Assembly (NCBI GenBank): GCA_002067065.1
Contig: MVPY01000095.1
Location: 1-10,071, forward strand
Length of the DNA stretch: 10,071 nt
Source: Methanobacterium sp. PtaB.Bin024
GTDB lineage: Archaea; Methanobacteriota; Methanobacteria; Methanobacteriales; Methanobacteriaceae
Reading direction: 5' to 3'
Made by a program: the position numbers and the translations under genes. Shown here in pieces: positions 1-6,053 of this stretch; positions within the stretch are counted from its first letter, which is position 1; the number at the start of each line of letters is the position of its first letter. Below the pieces are notes generated by a model. That model worked only from the letters and a program-made list of their open reading frames with translations, did not search any database and had not been told where the DNA came from.

Positions 1-354
1 CGCAATTCTACCTATGCCCATCTCGCAGAGGTTTTCATCACTACCATGGATTTCCCGGTAGTGACTTCCTCCAAAAACTTCCAGGAGGTCGTGGGTAAGG
101 TTAGCTCCGCTGGTGATCAGCAGGTCTATCTGTTCCTTTTCAATCAGATCTCTGATGATCTTTCGAAGTCCCCCAGGCACCATTGGACCGGCGATACTTA
201 AAAATAAAGCAGTATCTTCATCTGCTATTACCTGGGCCAGTAGTTTGGTGGCGCGGGATAGTCTTCCCGCTCCTAATACTCCTGATTTTCCCATTTCTTC
301 TATGATTTCCAGGACGCTCATCTTCTCCTGGATTTCCATGTGATTGATTTTCAA
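1..354 (-). CDS. dys: Deoxyhypusine synthase, N-terminal part (runs off the window)
   Basis: The first 118 codons of deoxyhypusine synthase, which transfers the aminobutyl group of spermidine, with NAD, to one lysine of translation factor aIF5A in the cytoplasm. I recognise the family from the archaeal N-terminal pattern: GVLGAGR followed by RATKLLA, then SIAGPMVPGGLRKIIRDLI, then TSGANLTHDLLEVFGGSHY. The catalytic lysine lies in the missing C-terminal part. I choose the TTG at 354-352 because an AGGAG site (365-369) lies 10 bases upstream and the residues KINH before the first ATG fit the family; the ATG at 339-337 is the alternative but has no ribosome binding site. The gene follows the CBS regulator on the same strand after 127 bp, and a TATA-like TTTATAAAT (384-392) suggests its own promoter. 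Family assignment is firm; the exact start is less so. Confidence 0.92.
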   Translation of the reverse strand, partial: MKINHMEIQEKMSVLEIIEEMGKSGVLGAGRLSRATKLLAQVIADEDTALFLSIAGPMVPGGLRKIIRDLIEKEQIDLLITSGANLTHDLLEVFGGSHYREIHGSDENLCEMGIGRIA

Positions 355-383
355 GATCTTAAGTCTCCTAAGCAAATAAAATT

Positions 384-392
384 ATTTATAAA
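384..392 (-). promoter_or_regulatory. Candidate TATA box for deoxyhypusine synthase
   Basis: TTTATAAAT on the minus strand, 30 bases upstream of the TTG start. It is a good archaeal TATA match in an AT-rich gap. If transcription began at the usual distance, the leader would be very short and would cut into the AGGAG site, so a more upstream AT-rich element may be the true box. Confidence 0.35.
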
Positions 393-481
393 ATTGAATG
401 GGGGTTGTTAAATAAATTATGAATTGATACGAAAAGGAATATGGAATTTGAAAATTTAAAAAGAAATTTCTATATTATCCT

Positions 482-1363
482 TCAGGTAAGGGCGGCGATC
501 TTGTTTAAGAGATCGGTACGGGTGATGATGCCAATGGGACGTCCTTTTTCATCAAGGACTATCAATCTTCCGATGTTGTTCTGGTTCATGACTTCTACTG
601 CATCGGCGATCATCATGTCAGATTCAACTGTGATGATTTTATCGGACATTATATTCTTTACTTTCAGGTGTTCTTTGTTCTGGGCAATGGCTTTGGTGAT
701 GTCGCTGAGGGTTAAAATTCCAACAACCTCCTCACCATCCAGTACTGGTGCTCCCTCGATTTCTTCTTTTGTAAGAACACTAGCAGCTTCTTTAATAGAG
801 AGATCCGGATCTAGAGTTATCAGATCCCTGCTGGCTACTTCGATAACCTTCTTTTTGGGTATGCTGCGTATACCTGTGGTGTCTAATAGTAGGATGTTGT
901 CCATATCATCCCGGCCAACCACCACACCATTAACCACCAGTTTATTTACCGGTGTGGGGCCAACTCTTACTCTATCTCCAAGGTCAATGCTTTTTATGTT
1001 GCCTATGGCCTTTATAGCCGCTTCACACTCCCCAGGATGGGGTATGCTGGTGAACTCAATTCTGGCAACGGTCAGATCCTTCAACAGTTTTCCGTCCTTG
1101 TAAAGCGGTACCTGGGTCTCCTTGTTTGCATCAGAAATATTTAGATTATGGTAAGCTTCTATGGTAGGTTTATAACCTCCACGGGGACCGGGAACTCCCT
1201 TGACAAGACCCAGACTCCTTAGGGACTGCATTTGATTCCGTATAGTCCCAGGATTCCGGTTCATCATCTCGGCAATTTCCTCGCCCTTAATGGACTTACC
1301 TTCTGACTGGCGATATAGATTTATAAGACTCTGCAATATTTCTTTCTGTACAGACGTGAGCAA
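482..1363 (-). CDS. Winged-helix regulator with two C-terminal CBS domains
   Basis: A 293-residue predicted transcriptional regulator. Residues 1-70 form a winged helix-turn-helix (GEEIAEMMNRNPGTIRNQ as the recognition region, followed by a GPRGGYKP wing). Residues about 85-165 form a beta-rich linker domain containing DLGDRVRVGPTPVNKLVVNG. Two CBS motifs follow, at about 177-230 (GAPVLDGEEVVGILTLSDI) and 237-291 (IGRLIVLDEKGRPIGIITRT). CBS pairs usually bind adenine nucleotides or S-adenosylmethionine, so it probably couples DNA binding to an energy or cofactor signal; the target is unknown. The start is TTG at 1363-1361, with GGGGTG five bases upstream. Proteins of this architecture are common in Methanobacteriales, to my knowledge. 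It lies upstream of deoxyhypusine synthase on the same strand, but the 127-bp gap with T-rich minus-strand runs argues against tight co-transcription. Confidence 0.88.
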   Translation of the reverse strand: MLTSVQKEILQSLINLYRQSEGKSIKGEEIAEMMNRNPGTIRNQMQSLRSLGLVKGVPGPRGGYKPTIEAYHNLNISDANKETQVPLYKDGKLLKDLTVARIEFTSIPHPGECEAAIKAIGNIKSIDLGDRVRVGPTPVNKLVVNGVVVGRDDMDNILLLDTTGIRSIPKKKVIEVASRDLITLDPDLSIKEAASVLTKEEIEGAPVLDGEEVVGILTLSDITKAIAQNKEHLKVKNIMSDKIITVESDMMIADAVEVMNQNNIGRLIVLDEKGRPIGIITRTDLLNKIAALT

Positions 1364-1410
1364 AGAGACACCCCAAAAAATTTTTTTAAATATTTATACC
1401 TATTTCTTAA

Positions 1411-1420
1411 TTATTTATAA
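1411..1420 (-). promoter_or_regulatory. Candidate TATA box for the CBS regulator
   Basis: TTATAAATAA on the minus strand, 48-57 bases upstream of the TTG start. This would give a leader of about 24 bases that includes the GGGGTG site. A second match, TATAAATAT (1390-1398), would give an almost leaderless transcript and is less likely. Confidence 0.4.
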
Positions 1421-1463
1421 TTATAATTATTTGTAATACATGATTATATATAAGTTTTTGCTT

Positions 1464-1565
1464 TCATGCCTTATTTTTTAATTCTTCAAGTTCTGATTGC
1501 ACGTTCTGGAGTAATACTTTCATCTCTCCCATCTGATTCTGGTATAACTCATTATCAGACAACAT
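1464..1565 (-). CDS. Possible 33-residue helical ORF or gene remnant
   Basis: An ATG-to-TGA reading frame of 33 codons (MLSDNELYQNQMGEMKVLLQ, continuing NVQSELEELKNKA). The peptide is hydrophilic and rich in Glu, Gln, Leu and Lys, with a heptad-like spacing of Leu, Met and Val that fits a short amphipathic or coiled-coil helix. The frame stays open only about seven codons upstream of this ATG, and I see no good ribosome binding site. It lies 100 bp upstream of the CBS regulator on the same strand. I do not recognise the family. It may be a small gene, the tail of a decayed gene, or chance. Confidence 0.3.
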   Translation of the reverse strand: MLSDNELYQNQMGEMKVLLQNVQSELEELKNKA

Positions 1566-1728
1566 TTCATGGAGAACTTTCTTATAATTTTATAATTTCA
1601 TCTTAATTTCTGGTTCCAAAATTATTGAAGATAAAATAGGGTAATTAACTAAAGTAATGAAAAATACAATCGAAGCATTAAACCACACATTCAAAATGAA
1701 TATACTAACCCTAATAAATTTGGATTGC

Positions 1729-1736
1729 TATAAAAG
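1729..1736 (+). promoter_or_regulatory. Candidate TATA box for the HxlR gene
   Basis: TATAAAAG, 63-70 bases upstream of the ATG at 1799. At usual archaeal spacing, transcription would start near 1760 and leave a leader of about 40 bases. Confidence 0.35.
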
Positions 1737-1798
1737 ATTAACAAAAATTTATTATCAATAAAATCTCCAAATTAAATATAAAAAAATGGATTGGGTTA

Positions 1799-2260
1799 AT
1801 GAATTTTATGAAAAATTCTAAAGAAAAAAACAATACTGATTATGAGTTAGCCGCCTTACTTCTCATGTCTCAACTAATTACAGGCAAATGGAAAATCCCC
1901 ATTTTATGGTACTTAGGTCAAGGTCCTAAAGGGTTTAATGAGTTACATAGATTATTTATTCATACTTCTAGTAGTATATTTACCCGACAAATTCAAGATT
2001 TACAGAAGGAAGGGTTAATAAAAAGAGAAATATGCAATGAAGCCCCATTTAGAGTAAGATATTCTTTAACAGAAATTGGTGAAAAACTGATCTCGGTTTT
2101 CTATTCGATGATAGAATGGTCTGATGAATATATTAAAAATCAAAAAGAAGATGGAGTTTCAAATATTTATTTTATTAAACATTCATTTATTACAGACAAA
2201 TACAAGGCATATGAAGGCTTTACTATAAGGCCTAAAAATAAACAACTCAAATATAACTGA
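1799..2260 (+). CDS. HxlR-family winged helix-turn-helix regulator
   Basis: A 153-residue HxlR/YybR-type DNA-binding protein. Residues 17-108 carry the family signature: ITGKWKIPILWYLGQGPKGF, a helix region HTSSSIFTRQIQDLQKEGLI, and a wing with EAPFRVRYSLTEIGEKL. The cysteine that many HxlR proteins carry just before the GKWK motif, used by thiol- or aldehyde-responsive members, is absent; the only cysteine is Cys79 in the wing. About 45 C-terminal residues lie beyond the domain and have no recognised function. The start is uncertain: neither ATG 1799 nor ATG 1808 has a convincing ribosome binding site. Codons are markedly more A/T-rich than in npdG or the flp genes, which may point to recent acquisition. 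It is followed by npdG on the same strand after 308 bp, so it may control that gene through the inverted repeat at 2501-2527; this is inference. Confidence 0.88.
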   Translation: MNFMKNSKEKNNTDYELAALLLMSQLITGKWKIPILWYLGQGPKGFNELHRLFIHTSSSIFTRQIQDLQKEGLIKREICNEAPFRVRYSLTEIGEKLISVFYSMIEWSDEYIKNQKEDGVSNIYFIKHSFITDKYKAYEGFTIRPKNKQLKYN

Positions 2261-2283
2261 ATCAATATAGCCATATTATCCTA

Positions 2284-2310
2284 TTTTTTTAATTTAATGA
2301 TTCTATTTTT
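2284..2310 (+). terminator. T-run terminator after the HxlR gene
   Basis: Two T tracts (seven Ts at 2284-2290 and five near 2306-2310) follow the HxlR stop by 24 bases. No stable stem precedes them. Runs of this kind are typical of archaeal termination. Confidence 0.45.
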
Positions 2311-2500
2311 AGAAGTAACTACTAAAAAAGTATCTTACTATTTTAAATTATGTTATGTCCTATTCAGTTCTGTCTGAGATTGATGCAAATATGTTATCTC
2401 ACAGTAAAGGGTCAAAATTCAGTGCTAAAGATATTAAATTGAGTTAAAAGGAGTATTAAAACTTAATTTAAATATTACTTCGATATACGTGTAAATTCAT

Positions 2501-2527
2501 ACTGATATTATGATGATTAATATCAGT
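2501..2527. promoter_or_regulatory. Perfect 10-bp inverted repeat, probable operator of npdG
   Basis: ACTGATATTA and TAATATCAGT are exact reverse complements separated by the seven bases TGATGAT. The repeat lies 41 bases before the npdG ATG and 24 bases after the TATA-like TTTAAATATT (2467-2476), so it would overlap or follow the transcription start. That position suits a repressor site. The size fits a dimeric winged-helix protein, and the HxlR protein encoded just upstream is the obvious candidate. Confidence 0.55.
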
Positions 2528-2553
2528 TTAGAAACCCATAATTTAGGAATATT

Positions 2554-2559
2554 GGAGGT
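2554..2559 (+). promoter_or_regulatory. Strong ribosome binding site of npdG
   Basis: GGAGGT, nine bases before the ATG at 2569. It fixes the npdG start. Confidence 0.8.
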
Positions 2560-2568
2560 TTTGATAAA

Positions 2569-3255
2569 ATGAAAATGGCAATAATTGGAGGAACCGGCGG
2601 ACAGGGATTAGGAATCGCCATACGCTTTGTACAAGCAGGAGAAAATGTCATAATAGGATCAAGAACAGTTGAAAAAGCCCAAGCAGCAGTTGATAAAATC
2701 AAAGAACTTCTAAAAAAAGACGAAATACCAAATCTCAAAGCAGCAGAAAACCCTGACGCTGCAAAAGAATCAGACATATTGGTTTTAACTGTACCACTGG
2801 CCGCCCAAAGAGCAACCCTATTATCAATTAAGGAAGGGGCAGCCGGGAAAATCTTAATGGATGCCACTGGGCCACTAGAAACTGCAATTGGTGGATCACC
2901 CACCAGATGTCTATACTTACCTGAAGGAGCAGCCTCAGAGAGAGCCCAAAAAATCGTGCCAGAAACCAGCGTAATCTGTGCTTTCAATAATATAAGCAGC
3001 GGAGCCTTAATGAACTTCACAGAACCCATAGACTGTGACTGTCTAATCTCCGGAGACAATCAGGAAGCCAAAATAACAGCCGCCAAAATAATCGAACAGA
3101 TACCAGGAGTACAAGTAGTAGACTGCGGACCACTAGAAAGAGCCCAAATCATCGAAAAAATAACCCCACTACTCATCGGCCTGAACATCAAAAAAACCTG
3201 CAAAGACGCAGGAATACGAATAACAGGCATAGACCCAGAATGTAGAATATACTGA
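2569..3255 (+). CDS. npdG: F420H2:NADP+ oxidoreductase (F420-dependent NADP reductase)
   Basis: A 228-residue cytoplasmic enzyme that transfers hydride between reduced coenzyme F420 and NADP, supplying NADPH for biosynthesis or, in alcohol-using methanogens, returning it to F420. The N-terminal Rossmann fold has GGTGGQG at 7-13, and GSR at 30-32 is the usual clamp for the NADP 2'-phosphate. Family motifs continue: LTVPLAAQ (73-80), DATGPLE (98-104), CAFNNIS (137-143), DCDCLIS (155-161) and the C-terminal DCGPLERAQIIEKITPLL. Length matches the family (about 220-230). The C-terminal tail DPECRIY is slightly longer than in the homologue I remember. The start is fixed by GGAGGT. The last third of the gene is strikingly poor in T on the coding strand. 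Neighbours are an HxlR regulator upstream and a hairpin element downstream; no alcohol dehydrogenase lies beside it, but two NADP-type SDRs lie 1.2 kb downstream. Confidence 0.94.
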   Translation: MKMAIIGGTGGQGLGIAIRFVQAGENVIIGSRTVEKAQAAVDKIKELLKKDEIPNLKAAENPDAAKESDILVLTVPLAAQRATLLSIKEGAAGKILMDATGPLETAIGGSPTRCLYLPEGAASERAQKIVPETSVICAFNNISSGALMNFTEPIDCDCLISGDNQEAKITAAKIIEQIPGVQVVDCGPLERAQIIEKITPLLIGLNIKKTCKDAGIRITGIDPECRIY

Positions 3256-3285
3256 CCCCAAAGACACCCCTAAAAGTTTAGTGGA

Positions 3286-3308
3286 TCTTTAATTTGGTGA
3301 GTTAAAGA
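3286..3308. repeat. 7-bp inverted repeat after npdG
   Basis: TCTTTAA and TTAAAGA pair exactly around a nine-base loop, 30 bases after the npdG stop and just before the longer hairpin at 3313. It may contribute to termination or 3' end stability of the npdG transcript. Confidence 0.35.
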
Positions 3309-3312
3309 AGAA

Positions 3313-3368
3313 TAGGGCATCAAAAATTAACTATTCGCTCAAAACACCTCTGGATGTCCATCTTTTTT
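3313..3368 (+). terminator. Hairpin element, copy A, followed by T6 (npdG terminator)
   Basis: GGGCATC (3315-3321) pairs with GATGTCC (3353-3359) over seven base pairs with one G-U pair, closing a loop that contains TCGCTCAAA (3335-3343). A run of six Ts begins three bases after the stem. In this place it would act as an intrinsic-type terminator of npdG. A second copy with the same left arm and loop motif occurs at 6054-6099, so this is a repeated element rather than a chance hairpin. Confidence 0.6.
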
Positions 3369-3413
3369 AACCCAGAACTTTTATGAACAGATTAGTCCAA
3401 GGATATTGAAAAT

Positions 3414-4283
3414 ATGGATAAAACAGTTAAGGATGAACTTCTGGAATTAAAAGGGAATGAATATAATTCTCTTTTAATTAATGCTGCGAATTTAGTCGGT
3501 GAACATAAACATCCAGTCAATATAGTGGGTATCATAGGCTGCGGTGCCATAGCCAAAATAATCACTGATTATGCAGTGGCGGGGAATTTGGGTGTTGAAA
3601 CGAATTTTTTTTATGATCAGAACCTGAAAAAAGCGAAGAAACTGGCAGCACAGGTAGATGGTGTGGCTGTCAGGGATGTTAAAGACATGCTGGGCCACGT
3701 AGATCTGGTGGTCGAAGCAGCATCACCCCCTGCAGTGGTAGATTTAGTCCCCACCGTTTTACAAGCGGGGAAAGATGTTATGATCATGAGTTTAGGTGCC
3801 TTAATGGATTTCCATCTTAAAGATTATCTGGAAGATTTGGCTCGACAAAATAATGCCCATGTATACTTACCTTCAGGGGCTCTTGCCGGTTTAGATGGTG
3901 TAAGATCCGCAGCTGTAGGAGAAATTATGGAAGTGAGCCTGGTCACCAGGAAAAACCCCCTGTCATTCGGAATTAAAACAGACCAGGAAACCGTATTATT
4001 TGAGGGAAAAGCAGGAGATGCTGTTCGGAAATTTCCGGCAAATATCAATGTGGCCGCTGCATTAAGCATAGCCTGTGGCAGGGAAGCAGAAGTGAAGATC
4101 ATAGCAGATCCCTCAGTGGACTACAACTGTCACCAGGTGCATGTAGTGGGGGATTTTGGTGAGATCAAAACGACTACCCAGAACCGTAGCTGCGTCACCA
4201 ATCCCAAAACCAGCGTTTTAGCAGCTTACTCAGCCATAAAGCTTCTTAAAAGATTTAATCAGACTTTGAAGGTAGGAACCTAA
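3414..4283 (+). CDS. nadX: L-aspartate dehydrogenase
   Basis: A 289-residue NAD(P)-dependent enzyme that oxidises L-aspartate to iminoaspartate, which quinolinate synthase NadA uses for NAD synthesis. Rossmann motif GIIGCGAIA lies at 39-47, with EAASPPAV (101-108), SGALAGLDGVRSA (154-166) and FPANINVAAALSIA (207-220) typical of the TM1643/AspDH family. NCHQVHVVGDFGEI carries the presumed catalytic His240. The family usually begins within a few residues of the Rossmann strand and runs about 235-270 residues, so the first 36 residues here are an extension. ATG 3414 has an AAGGA site (3399-3403) 10 bases upstream, and no other ATG lies before the fold, so the extension is probably translated. 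The gene appears monocistronic, with 158 bp before and 211 bp after. No nadA or nadC is visible nearby. Confidence 0.9.
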   Translation: MDKTVKDELLELKGNEYNSLLINAANLVGEHKHPVNIVGIIGCGAIAKIITDYAVAGNLGVETNFFYDQNLKKAKKLAAQVDGVAVRDVKDMLGHVDLVVEAASPPAVVDLVPTVLQAGKDVMIMSLGALMDFHLKDYLEDLARQNNAHVYLPSGALAGLDGVRSAAVGEIMEVSLVTRKNPLSFGIKTDQETVLFEGKAGDAVRKFPANINVAAALSIACGREAEVKIIADPSVDYNCHQVHVVGDFGEIKTTTQNRSCVTNPKTSVLAAYSAIKLLKRFNQTLKVGT

Positions 4284-4391
4284 ACTATAACCATATCTAG
4301 TCAGTAAGTATTGGATTATTCGGAAAACCCATTAGTATTTGAAGAGAATTTTGGGATAAAGAATCAAATAATGGTTTAAAAATTAATAATC

Positions 4392-4403
4392 GGTTTTAAA
4401 ACC
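4392..4403. promoter_or_regulatory. 12-bp palindrome upstream of the SDR operon
   Basis: GGTTTTAAAACC is a perfect palindrome. A partial copy of the same half (AATAATGGTTTAAA, 4367-4380, compared with AATAATCGGTTTTAAA from 4385) lies just before it. Its place about 100 bp upstream of the first SDR suits an operator or activator site; the low sequence complexity keeps confidence low. Confidence 0.3.
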
Positions 4404-4443
4404 CTTAATCCAACTTTTACTAAAAAATAGTGAGAATTTAATC

Positions 4444-4469
4444 TCATTTAATAATTTAAAATTAAATGA
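4444..4469. promoter_or_regulatory. 9-bp inverted repeat in the leader of the SDR operon
   Basis: TCATTTAAT and ATTAAATGA are exact reverse complements around the eight bases AATTTAAA, ending 25 bases before the ATG at 4495. It may be a protein binding site or an mRNA hairpin near the ribosome binding site. It is AT-rich, so chance occurrence is possible. Confidence 0.3.
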
Positions 4470-4494
4470 TAAAAAAAATGGAGATGAAATAAAT

Positions 4495-5235
4495 ATGGCT
4501 AAATTAGAAGGAAAAGTGGCAATTATAACTGGCGGAACCTCTGGTATTGGCACAGCTTCTGCAGAACTATTTGCCACTGAAGGCGCTAAAGTTGTAGTTG
4601 TTGGAAGAAACCAAGAACGTGGTCAAAAAGTTGTTGATGAAATTAAAGAAAAAGGGGGAGAAGCGATCTTTTTCCAGGCTGATATGAACAATTCAGAGGA
4701 TTTAGATGCACTGCTGAAAACAACCATTGACACCTATGGAAAACTTGATATTCTTTTCAATAATGCAGGAGTGGTGATTTCAGGACCATTAGAAAGCTTT
4801 AAAGATGAAGATTGGGATTTTGTATTGAAGACCAATTTGAGAGCACCATACATAATGAGCAAAAAAGCAATTCCTTATCTGAGAGAAACAAAAGGAAATA
4901 TACTCAATACCGCTTCAATGGCAGGACTGAGATCACATTCAAATGGTTATGCATATAACACTTCAAAAAGTGGCTTAATTATGCTTACACAAGTCATAGC
5001 CCGAGATTTTGCACCAGAAGGCATTCGATGCAATGCAATTTGTCCAGGAATCACTCAAACACCTATTCTAGGTACAGTAAAAGAAAACGAAGTGGCTGCT
5101 ATATGCTCTACCATACCTTTACAAAGAATGTGTGACCCAATGGAAATTGCGAAAGCCGCAGTATTTTTGGTCTCTGACGATGCTTCCTATATCACAGGAG
5201 CAGCCTTACCTGTAGATGGTGGAGTAACCATTTAG
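4495..5235 (+). CDS. Short-chain dehydrogenase/reductase (classical, FabG-like), first of a pair
   Basis: A 246-residue classical SDR. The cofactor motif TGGTSGIG lies at 12-19 and NNAG at 89-92. The catalytic tetrad is complete: Asn114, Ser141 (NTASMAG), Tyr154 and Lys158 (YNTSK). Arg38 after the second strand (VVVGRN) favours NADP(H) over NAD(H). CPGITQTP and the C-terminal AALPVDGG are typical of the family. It would reduce a ketone or oxidise a secondary alcohol; the substrate cannot be told from sequence. FabG-like annotation is only structural, because archaea lack a standard fatty acid synthase pathway. The start has GGAGATGA (4480-4487) upstream. The second SDR begins 39 bp downstream, so the two form an operon. 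A/T-rich codons differ from npdG and may reflect bacterial origin. Confidence 0.9.
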   Translation: MAKLEGKVAIITGGTSGIGTASAELFATEGAKVVVVGRNQERGQKVVDEIKEKGGEAIFFQADMNNSEDLDALLKTTIDTYGKLDILFNNAGVVISGPLESFKDEDWDFVLKTNLRAPYIMSKKAIPYLRETKGNILNTASMAGLRSHSNGYAYNTSKSGLIMLTQVIARDFAPEGIRCNAICPGITQTPILGTVKENEVAAICSTIPLQRMCDPMEIAKAAVFLVSDDASYITGAALPVDGGVTI

Positions 5236-5263
5236 AACTCAATAGCAACAGAATATATCATAT

Positions 5264-5270
5264 GAGGTGA
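5264..5270 (+). promoter_or_regulatory. Ribosome binding site of the second SDR
   Basis: GAGGTGA lies four bases before the ATG at 5275, within the 39-bp gap of the SDR operon. It supports this start and separate efficient translation of the second gene. Confidence 0.7.
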
Positions 5271-5274
5271 AAAA

Positions 5275-6036
5275 ATGAAATTAGAAAATAAAGTAGCATT
5301 GGTTACTGGTGCTAGTGCGGGGATGGGAAATTCAATTGGTAAACTTTTTGCAAAAGAAGGAGCATCTGTAGTTTTAATTGCAAGGAGAAAAGAAAAATTA
5401 GAAGAGTTGGTCAAGCAGATAAAAGATGACGGTGGAAAAGCCATTGCTGTAGCTGGAGATGTTACTAATGAAGAAGATGTTCAAAATGCTGTAAAAACCG
5501 CTGTAGATGAATATGGTAAATTGGACATAGTAATAAACAACGCAGGAATGTTAGATAAAATGGATCCAGTTGCAGATATGTCTGATGATATTTGGGATGC
5601 AGTTATCAATGTTAACTTAACAGGACCAATGCGAGTATTCAGAAGTGCTATTCCTGTAATGGAAAAAAATGGAGGGGGTTCATTTGTAACAATAGCCTCT
5701 GTTGCAGGTTTGTTTGCAGCTAGAGGTGGACCAGCTTACACAGCATCAAAACATGGTGTTTTAGGATTGGCAAAAAATGTTGCATTCATGTATGCCAAAA
5801 AGAACATAAGATCTAATGTTATAGCACCAGGAACCGTTGTTACCGATATGGTTGTTAATGTAGAAAAAACTTGTAACACAGAAGGACTTGGTATCTGCTC
5901 ATCAGGCACTGTTAATATTCCAAGACCAGGCGAACCTGATGAAGTAGCCAATATAGCTCTGTTTTTAGCTTCAGACGATGCTAGTATAATTAACGGTGCG
6001 GTTGTTACAGCTGACACAGGATGGACTGCGTATTAA
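5275..6036 (+). CDS. Short-chain dehydrogenase/reductase (classical), second of a pair
   Basis: A 253-residue classical SDR with TGASAGMG at 11-18, NNAG at 88-91 and an intact tetrad: Asn114, Ser142 (IASVAG), Tyr155 and Lys159 (YTASK). Arg37-Arg38 (LIARRKE) again favours NADP(H). The substrate-loop region differs from its neighbour: after APGTVVTDMV it has a loop with two cysteines (KTCNTEGLGICSSG). The gene follows the first SDR after 39 bp. The two are homologous but clearly diverged, so they probably have different substrates or form a heteromeric enzyme rather than being a recent duplication. The stop is followed after 17 bases by hairpin element copy B. With npdG nearby, NADPH used or made here could be balanced against F420H2. 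Confidence 0.9.
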   Translation: MKLENKVALVTGASAGMGNSIGKLFAKEGASVVLIARRKEKLEELVKQIKDDGGKAIAVAGDVTNEEDVQNAVKTAVDEYGKLDIVINNAGMLDKMDPVADMSDDIWDAVINVNLTGPMRVFRSAIPVMEKNGGGSFVTIASVAGLFAARGGPAYTASKHGVLGLAKNVAFMYAKKNIRSNVIAPGTVVTDMVVNVEKTCNTEGLGICSSGTVNIPRPGEPDEVANIALFLASDDASIINGAVVTADTGWTAY

Positions 6037-6053
6037 TTAAGGATTTCAGCGAT

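Larger units (their letters stand above)
1364..1798. other. 435-bp AT-rich intergenic region between divergent regulators
   Basis: This gap separates the minus-strand CBS regulator from the plus-strand HxlR gene, so it carries two divergent promoters. It also holds the possible small ORF at 1464-1565. The remainder (about 1570-1780) is AT-rich with no RNA gene or repeat that I can support. Confidence 0.6.
2261..2568. other. 308-bp AT-rich intergenic region upstream of npdG
   Basis: It holds the T-run terminator of the HxlR gene, an AT-rich promoter-like stretch (TTTAAATATT, 2467-2476), the inverted repeat at 2501-2527 and the npdG ribosome binding site. A 30-codon ATG frame at 2355-2447 has no ribosome binding site and is not called as a gene. 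Confidence 0.6.

Noticed and set aside
113..343. Plus-strand open frame of 76 codons opposite deoxyhypusine synthase
   Set aside because: The minus strand here encodes a recognisable deoxyhypusine synthase; the plus frame is its shadow.
441..1103. Long plus-strand open frame opposite the CBS regulator
   Set aside because: It is antisense to a gene with clear CBS and winged-helix motifs, and its translation shows no family pattern.
1657..1761. 34-codon plus-strand frame upstream of the HxlR gene
   Set aside because: It has no ribosome binding site and low-complexity AT-rich codons, and it overlaps the likely HxlR promoter.
2408..2440. Possible third copy of the hairpin element (AGGGTCAAAATT...GCTAAA)
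   Set aside because: It resembles the left part only with several gaps, lacks CGCTCAAA and has no pairing right arm.
2355..2447. 30-codon plus-strand frame between the HxlR gene and npdG
   Set aside because: The composition is plausible for a peptide, but there is no ribosome binding site and no recognisable motif.
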